Below the pieces are notes generated by a model that searched no databases, had not been told where the DNA came from, and saw nothing but the letters and a program-made list of their open reading frames with translations. Shown here one piece after another: positions 58,001 to 64,000 of a stretch of DNA of 64,000 bases (position 1 is the stretch's first letter; the number at the start of each line of letters is the position of its first letter). This stretch comes from Myceligenerans crystallogenes (GTDB lineage: Bacteria > Actinomycetota > Actinomycetes > Actinomycetales > Cellulomonadaceae), in NCBI RefSeq assembly GCF_039529775.1, contig NZ_BAAANL010000003.1, forward strand, positions 124,001-188,000, given 5' to 3'. The position numbers were made by a program, and so were the translations under genes.

Positions 58001-58736
58001 CGACTTCCCGGGCTCCACCCCTGTCGGCCCTGGAGTTGGGGGGGGAACGACCACCACCACAACCGGAGGTGGCACGACCGGCGGCACTGCGGCTGACGGC
58101 GCAGGGACCACGGGCCCCGCTGCGACCGGCCCGACCGAGGAAGAGATCGCCCACGCCAGGGAAGTCATGGACAAGTCCGTGGCCGACGTCGCCATGGAAC
58201 TTGGCTTCGAACTCCTCAAGGAGTTCATCGGCTACAACGACTTCATGGGCTGCCTCGGTGGCGACATCGCTGGCTGTGCCTGGCTCATCGCCGGCATCAC
58301 GCCCTGGGGCAAGGGCGTCAAAGCCATCAAGGCCGCCTGGAAAATCGTTGAGGGCGTCCAAGCCTTCTACAAGACTCTCGACAAGGCTCGAGGTGTTGTT
58401 GCCGCAGCTAAAGCGACCAAGAAGACCAAGAGCCATGTTTTGTGGACGGGCGGTGATGTATCAAAGGATGCTGCTCGGGCGTATGCTGAGGCTAATGGAG
58501 CGAAGACTCTGGAGATGACCGCCACGGGTCGGGTGTTGGAAAAACTTCCCAGCGGGCGCGTGACGAATTGGCTGTGGGGTCGCGCATCCGCACGCTTCGC
58601 CCGGGGGGCGAAGGGGGATGTTCATGTATTCTTTAACAGGAACGCGCCCCCACGTCCTGGATCGGTTTATGCCAGAGTCGAGCGCCCGATCCTCGTGGAA
58701 CAAGGGAATAGAATCGTTCCCCATATGGTGGGGTGA
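52089..58736 (+). CDS. RHS/YD-repeat polymorphic toxin protein
   Basis: The protein of about 2215 residues has a signal or anchor (about residues 52-80), an SpvB/RHS-type N-terminal beta region (LGLSYNSGGIDGRTSNTNNQ), many YD repeats (for example SYTYTRRGELASVTDPEQN, YRYDQRGREVSTTDPD, YVYDAEGNRLVGR) and the RHS core end GLISLGAREYDPGLGRFISLDPV (about residue 1895) followed by YAYASNNPTTVSDATGL. The last 280 residues are unlike the core: a Gly/Thr linker, a hydrophobic pre-toxin segment and a tail of about 100 residues with HVLWTGGD, KTLEMTATGR and SVYARVERPIL. The tail is the likely toxin; its activity is not assigned. GTGA overlaps the candidate immunity gene. Confidence 0.9.
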   Translation: MNRGGRRGMQVGSGGMRNQGVEMNSMSSRTRATAEGPRALQRWQSSDGRWRPLALWAGMSATTALLATLLVPAAAAPASAVTKEPPTPDLGTVVAGADARTRAPELPEVPVVSAAGQKLPAGGSATVPVASASATESTRTAATSTAAPTVVGGLPVAVRQSGGTKAEKVSVRVRQGSLGAPVVELRLPEAASSSGTKTATGTTSPAAVDVELDYSKFAGAYGGSYGDRLALTGKNGKLVQFVNDTENQTLTAHKVKLSAASATTLVVAATTSGGEGDFGATPLAKSASWSTDLRSGSFSWNYPIAVPDVPGSFTPQLGLSYNSGGIDGRTSNTNNQSSLVGDGFDLWPGFIERKYKACSMDDVKNDAGRAIGDQCWDYDNAHISFNGAAGELIPAGTNTWKLSKDDGTKVELLTDSARSNGDNNNEYWRVTTPEGVQYYFGYHRLPGYASGDSVTHSTWTVPVLGDDAGDPCHASTRAASICDQAWRWNLDYAVDPSGNAISYYYTKGTNYYGKLGDPANNADYIRGGTLSRIDYGLASGDVSGATPLARVSFGYEERCIPGEVAGFPCDSISTQPNGWFDTPWDLNCSSTGTCDNGRTSPSFWGRKRMTSITTNVHLNGAFTPVDNWELKHRWGTADVDYQLLLKSITRTGKTGHATDTSLAGDVTLPPVTFSYEQLANRLDDTGDGQAPFVKERLATIVDESGGQVDVGYSQPACQVGNLPVENNNDTRCFPQRRLPGAELSPVTDWFNKYVVTSTVTTDLTGGAPDSETRYQYLGGGAWHWDDSNGITPDEEKTWSDWRGYGHVRTTSGSPTQQYSQSDSWFLRGMHGDRSNRSGGTRSVTVELETGEGDPITDSDWLAGYAYKTAQYSGVGGAIVSKAVNRPWWHRTGIKERTWGTIRSGFSGTSQTRTFTSLGTGGAPWRETLTETTYDADVAAEGDIVAGRVVEITERGDINESGDEKCTKIKYATNPDLNILTLHRRNQTWAVRCDQTPDREAGEVINDARYAYDGSGYTGWPREGRMTRTADLIGYDGTTAKYVEASSTYDAYGRVTKVTDLSADVTAPSYGDGTLVRAARTDGRATTTSYTPATGFMTSMTETTPPADPAVATSALTTTTKVDPRRGTPTVVTDANGYTTVVFSDALGRTGKVWLADRATTQLPSMKYTYRIIDGEPAAVGATVLNDQGEQRTSWTIYDGMLRERQTQVPGPSGGRIIADRFYDARGLNYKSYLDYYNDQAPAAAIFDPYESSSVDTMIRTDFDGLGRSIETRTSYTDSDSPANILDTTRWKYRGDRTTTIPPQGGTATTTLVDALGRTTQIRRHTDRAGAGPDDTSGFDTTSYTYTRRGELASVTDPEQNTWTYRYDQRGREVSTTDPDAGTTSTTYDDRGQVVTVKDGADKVTWNKYDGLGRPTELRTNNATGTLLKSWTYDTVPGAKGQLASSTSYSGSNAYKTLIGDYDRLYRPLRTVTQIPESEGDLAGNYITAAAYTVSGNLLGQPMASLSGSQDSLGIVYTRDSYTGWVTGTSAINGVEAEHTYDYVGKLMQTEMYGATGKSLWATNTYEDGTNRLSTYRIDRLDQPGVDRHETYEYDDLGNILSLTDVSRTGTDVQCFRYDHLAQLTAAWAQDTAGCANSGAAAESAGLLGGPAPYWHRWTYDEAGSRLTEIQEGIAGTATPADVNRTYGYDAAQPHTATSVNQSAEAAGGSPAVDSVENYTYDAVGRTTSRQISGDTQHLTWGDDGRLSKVENADGSTTQYVYDAEGNRLVGRSTDTSGKTTATLYLGNVEYTATSTSPGTTTRTQYIDLGDGHMAVVENGGKTTFTLADHHGTGQLTVNAADLSQVAQRRTTPFGTERGTGSLTPEQWPGTRGFVGGLDDRETTGLISLGAREYDPGLGRFISLDPVMDLTDPTQMHGYAYASNNPTTVSDATGLCDLGAGHDCTSDPCAGATSCIPEGSDERECYTAQACDDFPGSTPVGPGVGGGTTTTTTGGGTTGGTAADGAGTTGPAATGPTEEEIAHAREVMDKSVADVAMELGFELLKEFIGYNDFMGCLGGDIAGCAWLIAGITPWGKGVKAIKAAWKIVEGVQAFYKTLDKARGVVAAAKATKKTKSHVLWTGGDVSKDAARAYAEANGAKTLEMTATGRVLEKLPSGRVTNWLWGRASARFARGAKGDVHVFFNRNAPPRPGSVYARVERPILVEQGNRIVPHMVG

Positions 58737-59005
58737 ATATGAACGAGACCTTCAAGAAAAATTGGCGGGGATGGATCCGTTCATCCGATGGCTACGCGAT
58801 CCGCATCGGAAGTCGCACGGGTATCGACTATCGAGATGACCGGGGTGAGTTTCGGATCGATGCTGAGCAAATGTTCGACCCATGGCAAGAGGTGGTAGTA
58901 CTCATACGATCAATCCCTGACACCGAAGAGCGGCCTCGTGCTGAAGTTGTAGAGCGCCTGGGCAAGTTGTTTGATTATGCAGGTCGAATACTTACCTTGG
59001 TTTGA
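58733..59005 (+). CDS. Candidate immunity protein for the RHS toxin tail
   Basis: The 90-residue protein starts at GTG 58733, overlapping the RHS stop by four bases, or at ATG 58739. It is small and acidic (FRIDAEQMFDPWQEVVVLI, SIPDTEERPRAEVVERLGKLF) with no signal peptide, as expected of a cytoplasmic immunity protein. Third positions are much AT-richer than in the flanking genes, as in the RHS tail, so the two were probably acquired together. I do not assign an immunity family. Confidence 0.75.
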   Translation: MNMNETFKKNWRGWIRSSDGYAIRIGSRTGIDYRDDRGEFRIDAEQMFDPWQEVVVLIRSIPDTEERPRAEVVERLGKLFDYAGRILTLV

Positions 59006-59013
59006 ATATTTGG

Positions 59014-59160
59014 ATGCTTCGGCAAGGATCAAACATCGACATCGCCCGTTCGTTCCACGCAGGTGCGGATACGCCGCTGACAGTCAAGCCTGACGGTATG
59101 GTGATGGGCGGCAACACCCGCAGGACGGGGCGGTGTCTGTTCCTGGAATCTGCAGCGTAG
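59014..59160 (+). CDS. Short ORF resembling a displaced polymorphic-toxin tail
   Basis: A 48-codon frame that starts at ATG 59014, nine bases after the immunity gene, and ends TAG 59160. It encodes DIARSFHAGADTPLTVKPDG followed by MVMGGNTR and a basic end. The segment V-K-P-D-G-x-V-M-x-G-N-T-R resembles the C-termini of some RHS toxins with ParB-like nuclease features; this is from memory. It may be an orphan toxin tail left by an earlier exchange. No ribosome binding site is clear, so expression is doubtful. Confidence 0.35.
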   Translation: MLRQGSNIDIARSFHAGADTPLTVKPDGMVMGGNTRRTGRCLFLESAA

Positions 59161-59315
59161 AGCCACGCCACCAGCATCATCGTCGATGCTGTCGTCGTTT
59201 CCGCGGGCCGGTCGCATGCAGGTGAGCGGACGGAATCGCGGTCCTACCCGCCGTACTGCTCGGCCCTTGAAGTGGGGGCGAGCCAGAACATCCGACGTGC
59301 ATCTGGACGGCGCGA
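59161..59315. other. Spacer after the toxin locus
   Basis: About 155 bases in which I see no gene, hairpin or motif. Together with the preceding short ORF it separates the RHS locus from the convergent helicase. Confidence 0.5.
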
Positions 59316-60995
59316 TCACACCGCGGCGTCCAGGTCCTCAGCGTCAACGATCCGGTACGCGTACCCCTGTTCCGCCAGGAAGCGTTGCCGGTGGGCCGCG
59401 AAGTCCTGGTCCACGGTGTCCCGGGCTACCACCGCGTAGAAATGCGCGGTGCGTCCGTCCGCCTTGGGCCGCATGATGCGGCCCAGGCGCTGGGCTTCCT
59501 CCTGCCGGGACCCGAACGCCCCCGACACCTGGATCGCCACCGACGCCTCCGGCAGGTCCACCGAGAAGTTCGCGACCTTCGACACCACGAGCCGTGAGAT
59601 CTCACCGGACCGGAACGCCCCGAACAGCTTCTGCCGCTCCCGCACTGTCGTCGACCCCGTGATAAGGGGCGCGTCCAGATGCGCGGCCAGCTCCTCCAGC
59701 TGATCCACGTACTGCCCGATCACCAGCACCTGGTCGTCGGGATGCCGCGCCACCAGCCGCTCCACGACCCGGTTCTTCCCGGGCACCGACGCCGCCATCC
59801 GGTACTTGTCCTCCGGCTCCGCGGTCGCGTACGCCATCCGCTCGGACTCGGGCAGCGTCAGCCGCACCTCCACGCAGTCGGCCGGCGCGATGTACCCCTG
59901 CGCCTCGATGTCCTTCCACGGCGCGTCGAACCGCTTGGGCCCGATCAGCGAGAACACCTCGTCCTCCTTGCCGTCCTCGCGCACGAGCGTCGCGGTCAGC
60001 CCCAGCCGCCGGCGCGCCTGCAGCTCCGCCGTCATGCGGAAGATCGGCGCGGGCAGCAGGTGCACCTCGTCGTACAACACGAGCCCCCAGTCCCGCGCGT
60101 CCAGCAGCTCAAGATGCGTGTACACGCCCTTCCGCTTGGTGGTGAGCACCTGGTAGGTCGCGATGGTGACCGGCTTGATCTCCTTCTTCGCGCCCGAGTA
60201 CTCGCCGATCTCGTCCTCGGTCAGCGTCGTCCGCCGCACGAGCTCGTCGCGCCACTGCCGGGCGCTGACGGTGTTGGTCACCAGGATCAGCGTCGTCGTC
60301 CCCGACTTCGCCATCGCCCCCGCGCCCACGATCGTCTTCCCGGCCCCGCACGGCAGCACCACCACACCGGACCCGCCGTGCCAGAACCCCTCCACCGCCT
60401 GGGCCTGGTAGGGCCGCGGTTCCCACTCGGCCGGCTCCTCACCGGGCGACCGCGGCGTCGTCACCGGCGACAGCGCGATCGGGTGCGCCTCCCCGTCCAC
60501 GTACCCCGCCAGATCCTCGGCGGGCCACCCCAGCTTCACCAGCACCTGCTTCAGGTGCCCGCGCTGCGAGGGATGCACGACGACGCTCAGCTCGTCGAGG
60601 GCCTCGCCCACCAGCCCCGCCGTCTTCTTGCTGCGCAGCACCTCGACCAGCACCGCCTTGTCCGTCGCGGTCAGCACCAGCCCGTGCGTCGGATGCTTGT
60701 GCAGCTGCAGGCGCCCGTACCGCGCCATTGTCTCGGCGACGTCCACCAGCAGCGCGTGCGGCACCGGATACCGCGAGAACTCGATGAGGGTGTCCACGAC
60801 CTGCTCGGCGTCGTGCCCCGCCGCACGCGCGTTCCACAGCCCCAGCGGCGTCAGCCGGTAGGTGTGGATGTGCTCGGGCGCGCGCTCCAGCTCGGCGAAC
60901 GGCGCGATCGCCCGGCGGGCCTCACCGGCCCGCGGGTGGTCCACCTCCAGCAGGAGCGACTTGTCGCTCTGGACGATGAGCGGGCCGTCGGCCAT
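59316..60995 (-). CDS. XPB/Ssl2-type DNA helicase
   Basis: The 559-residue protein is a bacterial homologue of eukaryotic XPB (ERCC3), a 3'-5' helicase. Helicase motifs are I GVVVLPCGAGKTIVGAG (about residue 215), Ia VTNTVSARQW, II (LYDEVHLLPA, DEVH), III GLTATLVREDG, and C-terminal IV-VI with VIGQYVDQLEELAAHL, LVVSKVANFSVDLPEA and EAQRLGRIMRPK. The N-terminal 190 residues are the damage-recognition-like domain. The ATG has GAGAGG upstream; the frame stays open far upstream but only by chance. Its partner gene is upstream on the same strand. Confidence 0.93.
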   Translation of the reverse strand: MADGPLIVQSDKSLLLEVDHPRAGEARRAIAPFAELERAPEHIHTYRLTPLGLWNARAAGHDAEQVVDTLIEFSRYPVPHALLVDVAETMARYGRLQLHKHPTHGLVLTATDKAVLVEVLRSKKTAGLVGEALDELSVVVHPSQRGHLKQVLVKLGWPAEDLAGYVDGEAHPIALSPVTTPRSPGEEPAEWEPRPYQAQAVEGFWHGGSGVVVLPCGAGKTIVGAGAMAKSGTTTLILVTNTVSARQWRDELVRRTTLTEDEIGEYSGAKKEIKPVTIATYQVLTTKRKGVYTHLELLDARDWGLVLYDEVHLLPAPIFRMTAELQARRRLGLTATLVREDGKEDEVFSLIGPKRFDAPWKDIEAQGYIAPADCVEVRLTLPESERMAYATAEPEDKYRMAASVPGKNRVVERLVARHPDDQVLVIGQYVDQLEELAAHLDAPLITGSTTVRERQKLFGAFRSGEISRLVVSKVANFSVDLPEASVAIQVSGAFGSRQEEAQRLGRIMRPKADGRTAHFYAVVARDTVDQDFAAHRQRFLAEQGYAYRIVDAEDLDAAV

Positions 60996-61046
60996 GTGAT
61001 TCCTCTCGTGGTTCTCCCGGGTTTGCGTCTCCCAGCAGCCTACGAC

Positions 61047-61094
61047 CATGTCAATTCGATCGATGGAAGCGCAACCATCGGCCGAGATGACATG
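61047..61094. repeat. Dispersed palindromic element, copy B
   Basis: 61047-61066 pairs with 61075-61094 at 16 of 20 positions around AAGCGCAA. The right arm and the reverse complement of the whole match the copy at 26406-26453, so the element is in the opposite orientation here. Outer bases GAC/GTC extend the stem. It lies between the two helicase-related genes. Confidence 0.75.
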
Positions 61095-61117
61095 GTCGGG
61101 CGTGTGTCTCCGACCTC

Positions 61118-63598
61118 TCAGGGAGTATCCGCCGGAGCCACCCGAGCTATGCGGTGCACCGCGACCGTGAGCTCGGCGTCGCGTGCCGGATCGACCGCCC
61201 GCAGCCGCCCGCCGTCGAGCCGCAAGGGCCGCAGCGTCCGTCGTTCCAGCTTCCCGGCCGCCCCGACGACGTCGACCCGCACCAGCGACCCGTCGCGCAC
61301 CGCCTCGCGCAGGAGAGCCAACCCGTCCGCGGGCGGTTGTGTTCCCGTGCCGCCGTTGCTGTCCGACGACGGCCGTGGCCGGGTCCGGCCCGTACCCGGC
61401 GGCGGGTGCGGGCCGGACGCGTCGGAGGCCGCCTCGAGTTCCGCACCCGAGGCCCGGCGGGCGTCGTCGTCGGCCGATCGCAGGGCGGCGACCAGCGCGG
61501 ACAGGTCCGCCTCCGAGCGGCCCGCCAGGGCGGCCTCGGCGGAACGCCGGGAGGCCTCCGAACCGGGGTGCCCGGGATACGCGCGCGCCGGACGGCTCGT
61601 CGGCGCGGGACGGCCGCGCGCCCCCGCGCGCCGCACGTCGAGCACCCGGCCGCCCGGCCCTTCCAGGGCCGAGACGACGCCGCGTTCCCGCAGCGTCTCG
61701 TGCAGCAGCGCGGGCGGCACCGCCGCGATGAGCACCGTCGGCGCCAGCCGCACGAGCCCGAGATGGGCCAGGGCCGGATCCCGTTCCAGGCCCGCGAGCG
61801 TGACCTCGTCGGCGGCCCGCAGGTACGACGACGCCGTCCCCACCCGCACCGCCCCGTGCCGCCGCGCGGTGTCCCGGACGAGGTAGTCGAGCGGCTGCGG
61901 CACCGGGAGCGGCGAGTACCGGGCGAGCTCGGCGAGCAGGTCGTCGGCCGTGCGCCCGCGGTCCAGCGCGCGGGTCACCGACGCGGGCGAGAACCGGACC
62001 GTGGTCGCGGCGCCGCGCGACTCGGTGTCGGCGGTCAGCTCGACGAGCCGGGCCAGCGTCCGGGAGGGCCGTCCCGGGACGACGCCGGTCAGGTCGCCCT
62101 GCAGCAGGATCTCGTCGACCTCGGCCGGCAGGATCTGGCGCAGCGCACCGGCGAGGTCCTCCTGCTCCACCAGGGCGCGGCCCGGCGGGGCCAGGGCGCC
62201 CGCACCCGTGACGCCCAGCGTGGCCGCCTCCGCCAGGAGGCCGTCGATCGCCTCGCGCGGCGGGGCGTTGCGCGGGGACTCCCAGGTGAGGATCGCGGTG
62301 ACTTCGTCCGCGGTCAGGGCGTGCTCCGACGCGGCCAGGATCCGCAGCACCGAGGCGCGCAGCCGCGGGACCCAGCCGCGTTCCAGGTCCTCGGACAGCG
62401 CCGAGCGCAGCGCGCCGCCGTCGTCCCGCGAACCGACGCGCCACGGCGTGCGGCGCGAGGTCAGCCAGGTGCGCGCGGGTTCGGCCCAGCGGTCGGCGTC
62501 CGCCAGCTCGTCCCAGGACGAGTCCACCGGGACGAAGCTCGGCTCCGGTTCGCCGTCGTCCCGCACCAGGCCCGCACCGGCCGCGAGCTCGACGACGAAC
62601 GCGGCGCCGTCGTCCCCGCACTCCATGGCCGCCGCGAGGCGCTTCAGGTCGCGCACGCCCAGGCCGCCGTTGCGCAGCACGCGCGGCGGGTCGTCGGACC
62701 ACAGGGTGCGCAGCACCGTCAGGCGGCGCACCAGTTCCAGGGCGGCGGCCGCGGACTCGGCGGCGACCGTTGCCGCCGGCACGGCATGCCCGGGCGGTTG
62801 CGGGCGGAGCTCGGGTGCGCGGTGGGTGCGGCCGTCCCGCAGCGCGAGGGCGACGTCGCGGGGCAGCAGCACGTGCTGGGCGTCGGCGCGGCTCAGCAGG
62901 CTGCTGGTGATCAGGGCGTCGACGGCCTCGCGGTGCCGGGTACCGGCCGCGGGGAGCCGGCCGATCGGGGGACCCCAGGCGAGGGCGTCGAGCACGGCGC
63001 GCTGATCCTTCCTGGCGTGGGCGATCCGCGCCGGCAGGGACTCCGCGTCGGCCGCCGGGTCGCGGCGGGCGGGACCGAGGCCCGCGACGTGCGGGCCCAG
63101 GATCTCGCCGAGACCGGGAGACGGCCGCAGCGCGCCGTCGTCGTCCCAGATCAGGGCCATGGCCAGAACGTTCCCGACGGCCCTGCCGATCGCCTCGGAC
63201 CCGGCGGCCGGCCCCGGCGCCCCGGACGAGCTTTGCTCGACGACCACGAGGTTTCCGTCGAGGGCACTCGGCCGATGCACGGGAAGTTCGTGGTCGCCCA
63301 CCGAACCTCGGGTCGCGGCCCCCAGGAGGACCGGGATGTCCGCTATCGGCTTACCCGGTAGTGCCGTGACCGCCTCGACCACCTGCAGCTCCAGCGCGTT
63401 CACCAGGGTCAGCGCGCGTTCCAGCGAGGTGTGGCTCGACGCGCGGGCCGCCAGCGAGCGGAGCGTGGCCGGAGAGGGCACGGCCAGGTCGCCGCGCGTG
63501 CGCAGCAGCGCGACCAGCGCGGTGTCCGGGCGCTGCCGGAGGTGCCTGGCGAATTCCCAGGTTGCCGTCGCGGGAGCCTCGGGGAGCGATGAGGCCAT
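61118..63598 (-). CDS. Helicase-associated domain protein, partner of XPB
   Basis: The protein of about 826 residues matches the actinobacterial family found next to XPB (Rv0862c type, Helicase_C_3-like C-terminus). It starts MASSLPEAPATATWEFARHL; the N-terminal half looks like tandem winged-helix repeats (for example ALTLVNALELQVVEAVTALP) and the C-terminal third has the Helicase_C_3-like region ending in a beta-rich WYL-like segment (RTLRPLRLDGGRLRAVDPARDAEL). ATG 63598 was used because TAGCAT lies eight bases upstream; the frame continues to 63748 without support. Biochemical role is unknown. Confidence 0.85.
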   Translation of the reverse strand: MASSLPEAPATATWEFARHLRQRPDTALVALLRTRGDLAVPSPATLRSLAARASSHTSLERALTLVNALELQVVEAVTALPGKPIADIPVLLGAATRGSVGDHELPVHRPSALDGNLVVVEQSSSGAPGPAAGSEAIGRAVGNVLAMALIWDDDGALRPSPGLGEILGPHVAGLGPARRDPAADAESLPARIAHARKDQRAVLDALAWGPPIGRLPAAGTRHREAVDALITSSLLSRADAQHVLLPRDVALALRDGRTHRAPELRPQPPGHAVPAATVAAESAAAALELVRRLTVLRTLWSDDPPRVLRNGGLGVRDLKRLAAAMECGDDGAAFVVELAAGAGLVRDDGEPEPSFVPVDSSWDELADADRWAEPARTWLTSRRTPWRVGSRDDGGALRSALSEDLERGWVPRLRASVLRILAASEHALTADEVTAILTWESPRNAPPREAIDGLLAEAATLGVTGAGALAPPGRALVEQEDLAGALRQILPAEVDEILLQGDLTGVVPGRPSRTLARLVELTADTESRGAATTVRFSPASVTRALDRGRTADDLLAELARYSPLPVPQPLDYLVRDTARRHGAVRVGTASSYLRAADEVTLAGLERDPALAHLGLVRLAPTVLIAAVPPALLHETLRERGVVSALEGPGGRVLDVRRAGARGRPAPTSRPARAYPGHPGSEASRRSAEAALAGRSEADLSALVAALRSADDDARRASGAELEAASDASGPHPPPGTGRTRPRPSSDSNGGTGTQPPADGLALLREAVRDGSLVRVDVVGAAGKLERRTLRPLRLDGGRLRAVDPARDAELTVAVHRIARVAPADTP

Positions 63599-63606
63599 CG
63601 GCGACA

Positions 63607-63612
63607 ATGCTA
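63607..63612 (-). promoter_or_regulatory. Candidate -10 for the helicase-associated gene
   Basis: TAGCAT on the - strand, eight bases before ATG 63598. It fits a short or absent leader. Confidence 0.35.
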
Positions 63613-63788
63613 CGGCGTCGCAAAACGCATGCGGCGAACGCGCCCGGGCAATGGAGGCGACGCTTGCGGCACCTGCCCGGTAACCTTGTGCACTGGCCCG
63701 TCGTACCCGCAGCGCAGGACCGCGGGGCCACGGCCGCTCATCCGTCACGGCGAGCCTGCGCTCGCCACCCCAGCAGGAGAAGGTTCAG

Positions 63789-64000
63789 GTGCCCACCGGC
63801 AAGGTCAAGTGGTTCGACGCCGATCGCGGCTTCGGTTTCATCGCGGACGACGACGGCAGCGAGGTGTTCCTCCACGCCTCGGCGCTGCCTGCCGGCGTCG
63901 TGCCCAAACAGGGCGCGAAGGTCGAGTTCGGCGTCGCCGACGGCCGCAAGGGCCCGCAGGCGCTGGCCGTCAAGGTGCTGGACGCGCCGGTGCCGTCGGT
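63789..64000 (+). CDS. Cold-shock domain protein, 3' partial
   Basis: GTG 63789, preceded by AGGAGAA, opens a frame that runs off the window; 70 residues are visible. It begins PTGKVKWFDADRGFGFIADD, with RNP1 RGFGFI and RNP2 VFLHAS, so it is an OB-fold cold-shock protein different from the CspA at 38094. The visible part continues past the normal cold-shock end (KGPQALAVKVLDAPVPS), suggesting the longer actinobacterial type with a C-terminal extension. GGTAACCTTGTG at 63679-63690 is a possible promoter element. Confidence 0.9.
   Translation, partial: MPTGKVKWFDADRGFGFIADDDGSEVFLHASALPAGVVPKQGAKVEFGVADGRKGPQALAVKVLDAPVPS

Noticed and set aside
59029..59319. 96-codon - strand frame after the toxin locus
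   Set aside because: No start signal, Arg/Pro-rich noise, and it overlaps the helicase end; the + strand short ORF has the better similarity.
59316..62702. A single 1128-codon - strand frame joining the XPB helicase with sequence upstream
   Set aside because: The upstream part is out of frame with the helicase-associated gene on the same strand and is Gly/Arg/Ala noise; the helicase starts at ATG 60995 with a ribosome binding site.

Overview
The window is high-GC actinobacterial chromosome. The evidence is the gene set (lsr2, mshA for mycothiol, senX3-regX3, carD, an XPB-type helicase, a stand-alone groEL with C-terminal GGM repeats) and the many starts that look leaderless. The gene order fits the suborder Micrococcineae, Cellulomonas or Promicromonospora type, but that placement is inference. 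One assembly gap of 99 Ns lies inside a tandem repeat at 8137-8235.

Region 1 (1-8066, + strand): the 3' part of a hydantoinase B gene, nadC, lysS, a small membrane protein, lsr2, a beta-propeller lactonase, mshA and gpmA. Region 2 (8064-18323): phosphate regulation and uptake. It holds an 87-nt tandem repeat with the gap, phoU (-), senX3-regX3 (+), two pstS genes each with its own PHO-box direct repeat, pstC-pstA-pstB, and two lipoprotein genes on the - strand. Region 3 (18732-26394, +): carD-ispD-ispF, then a tetR / lactone-oxidase / racemase-like insertion, then cysS and rlmB. Region 4 (26474-31457, -): DUF4032 protein, a UgpC/MsmX-type ATPase and a fused OtsA-OtsB trehalose enzyme. Region 5 (31668-38297): Ser/Thr kinase, DsbA-like protein, tRNA-Thr, SGNH hydrolase, ung, DUF3263 protein, LytR_C protein and a cold-shock protein. 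Region 6 (38511-47981): FAD oxidoreductase, CIRCE-controlled groEL, TPM-domain protein, NYN protein, HD-domain protein and a PhoP/PhoR-like two-component pair. Region 7 (48316-59160): the most accessory part. A secreted LamG-domain protein overlaps a 2.2-kaa RHS/YD-repeat protein whose AT-richer tail looks like a toxin; a 90-aa candidate immunity gene overlaps its stop codon, and a toxin-tail-like fragment follows. Region 8 (59316-64000): XPB helicase, its usual helicase-associated partner, and the start of a second cold-shock protein.

The genes work together in clear blocks. SenX3-RegX3-PhoU and PstSCAB form a complete phosphate sensing and import module. CarD-IspD-IspF-CysS-RlmB is the conserved actinobacterial block with three genes inserted. 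LamG-RHS-immunity is a polymorphic toxin locus. Between genes there are several palindromic element families: an 87-nt hairpin repeat (tandem at 8.1-8.5 kb, single diverged copy after groEL), a roughly 48-nt palindrome with one copy after rlmB and one between the two helicase genes, and individual terminator hairpins.
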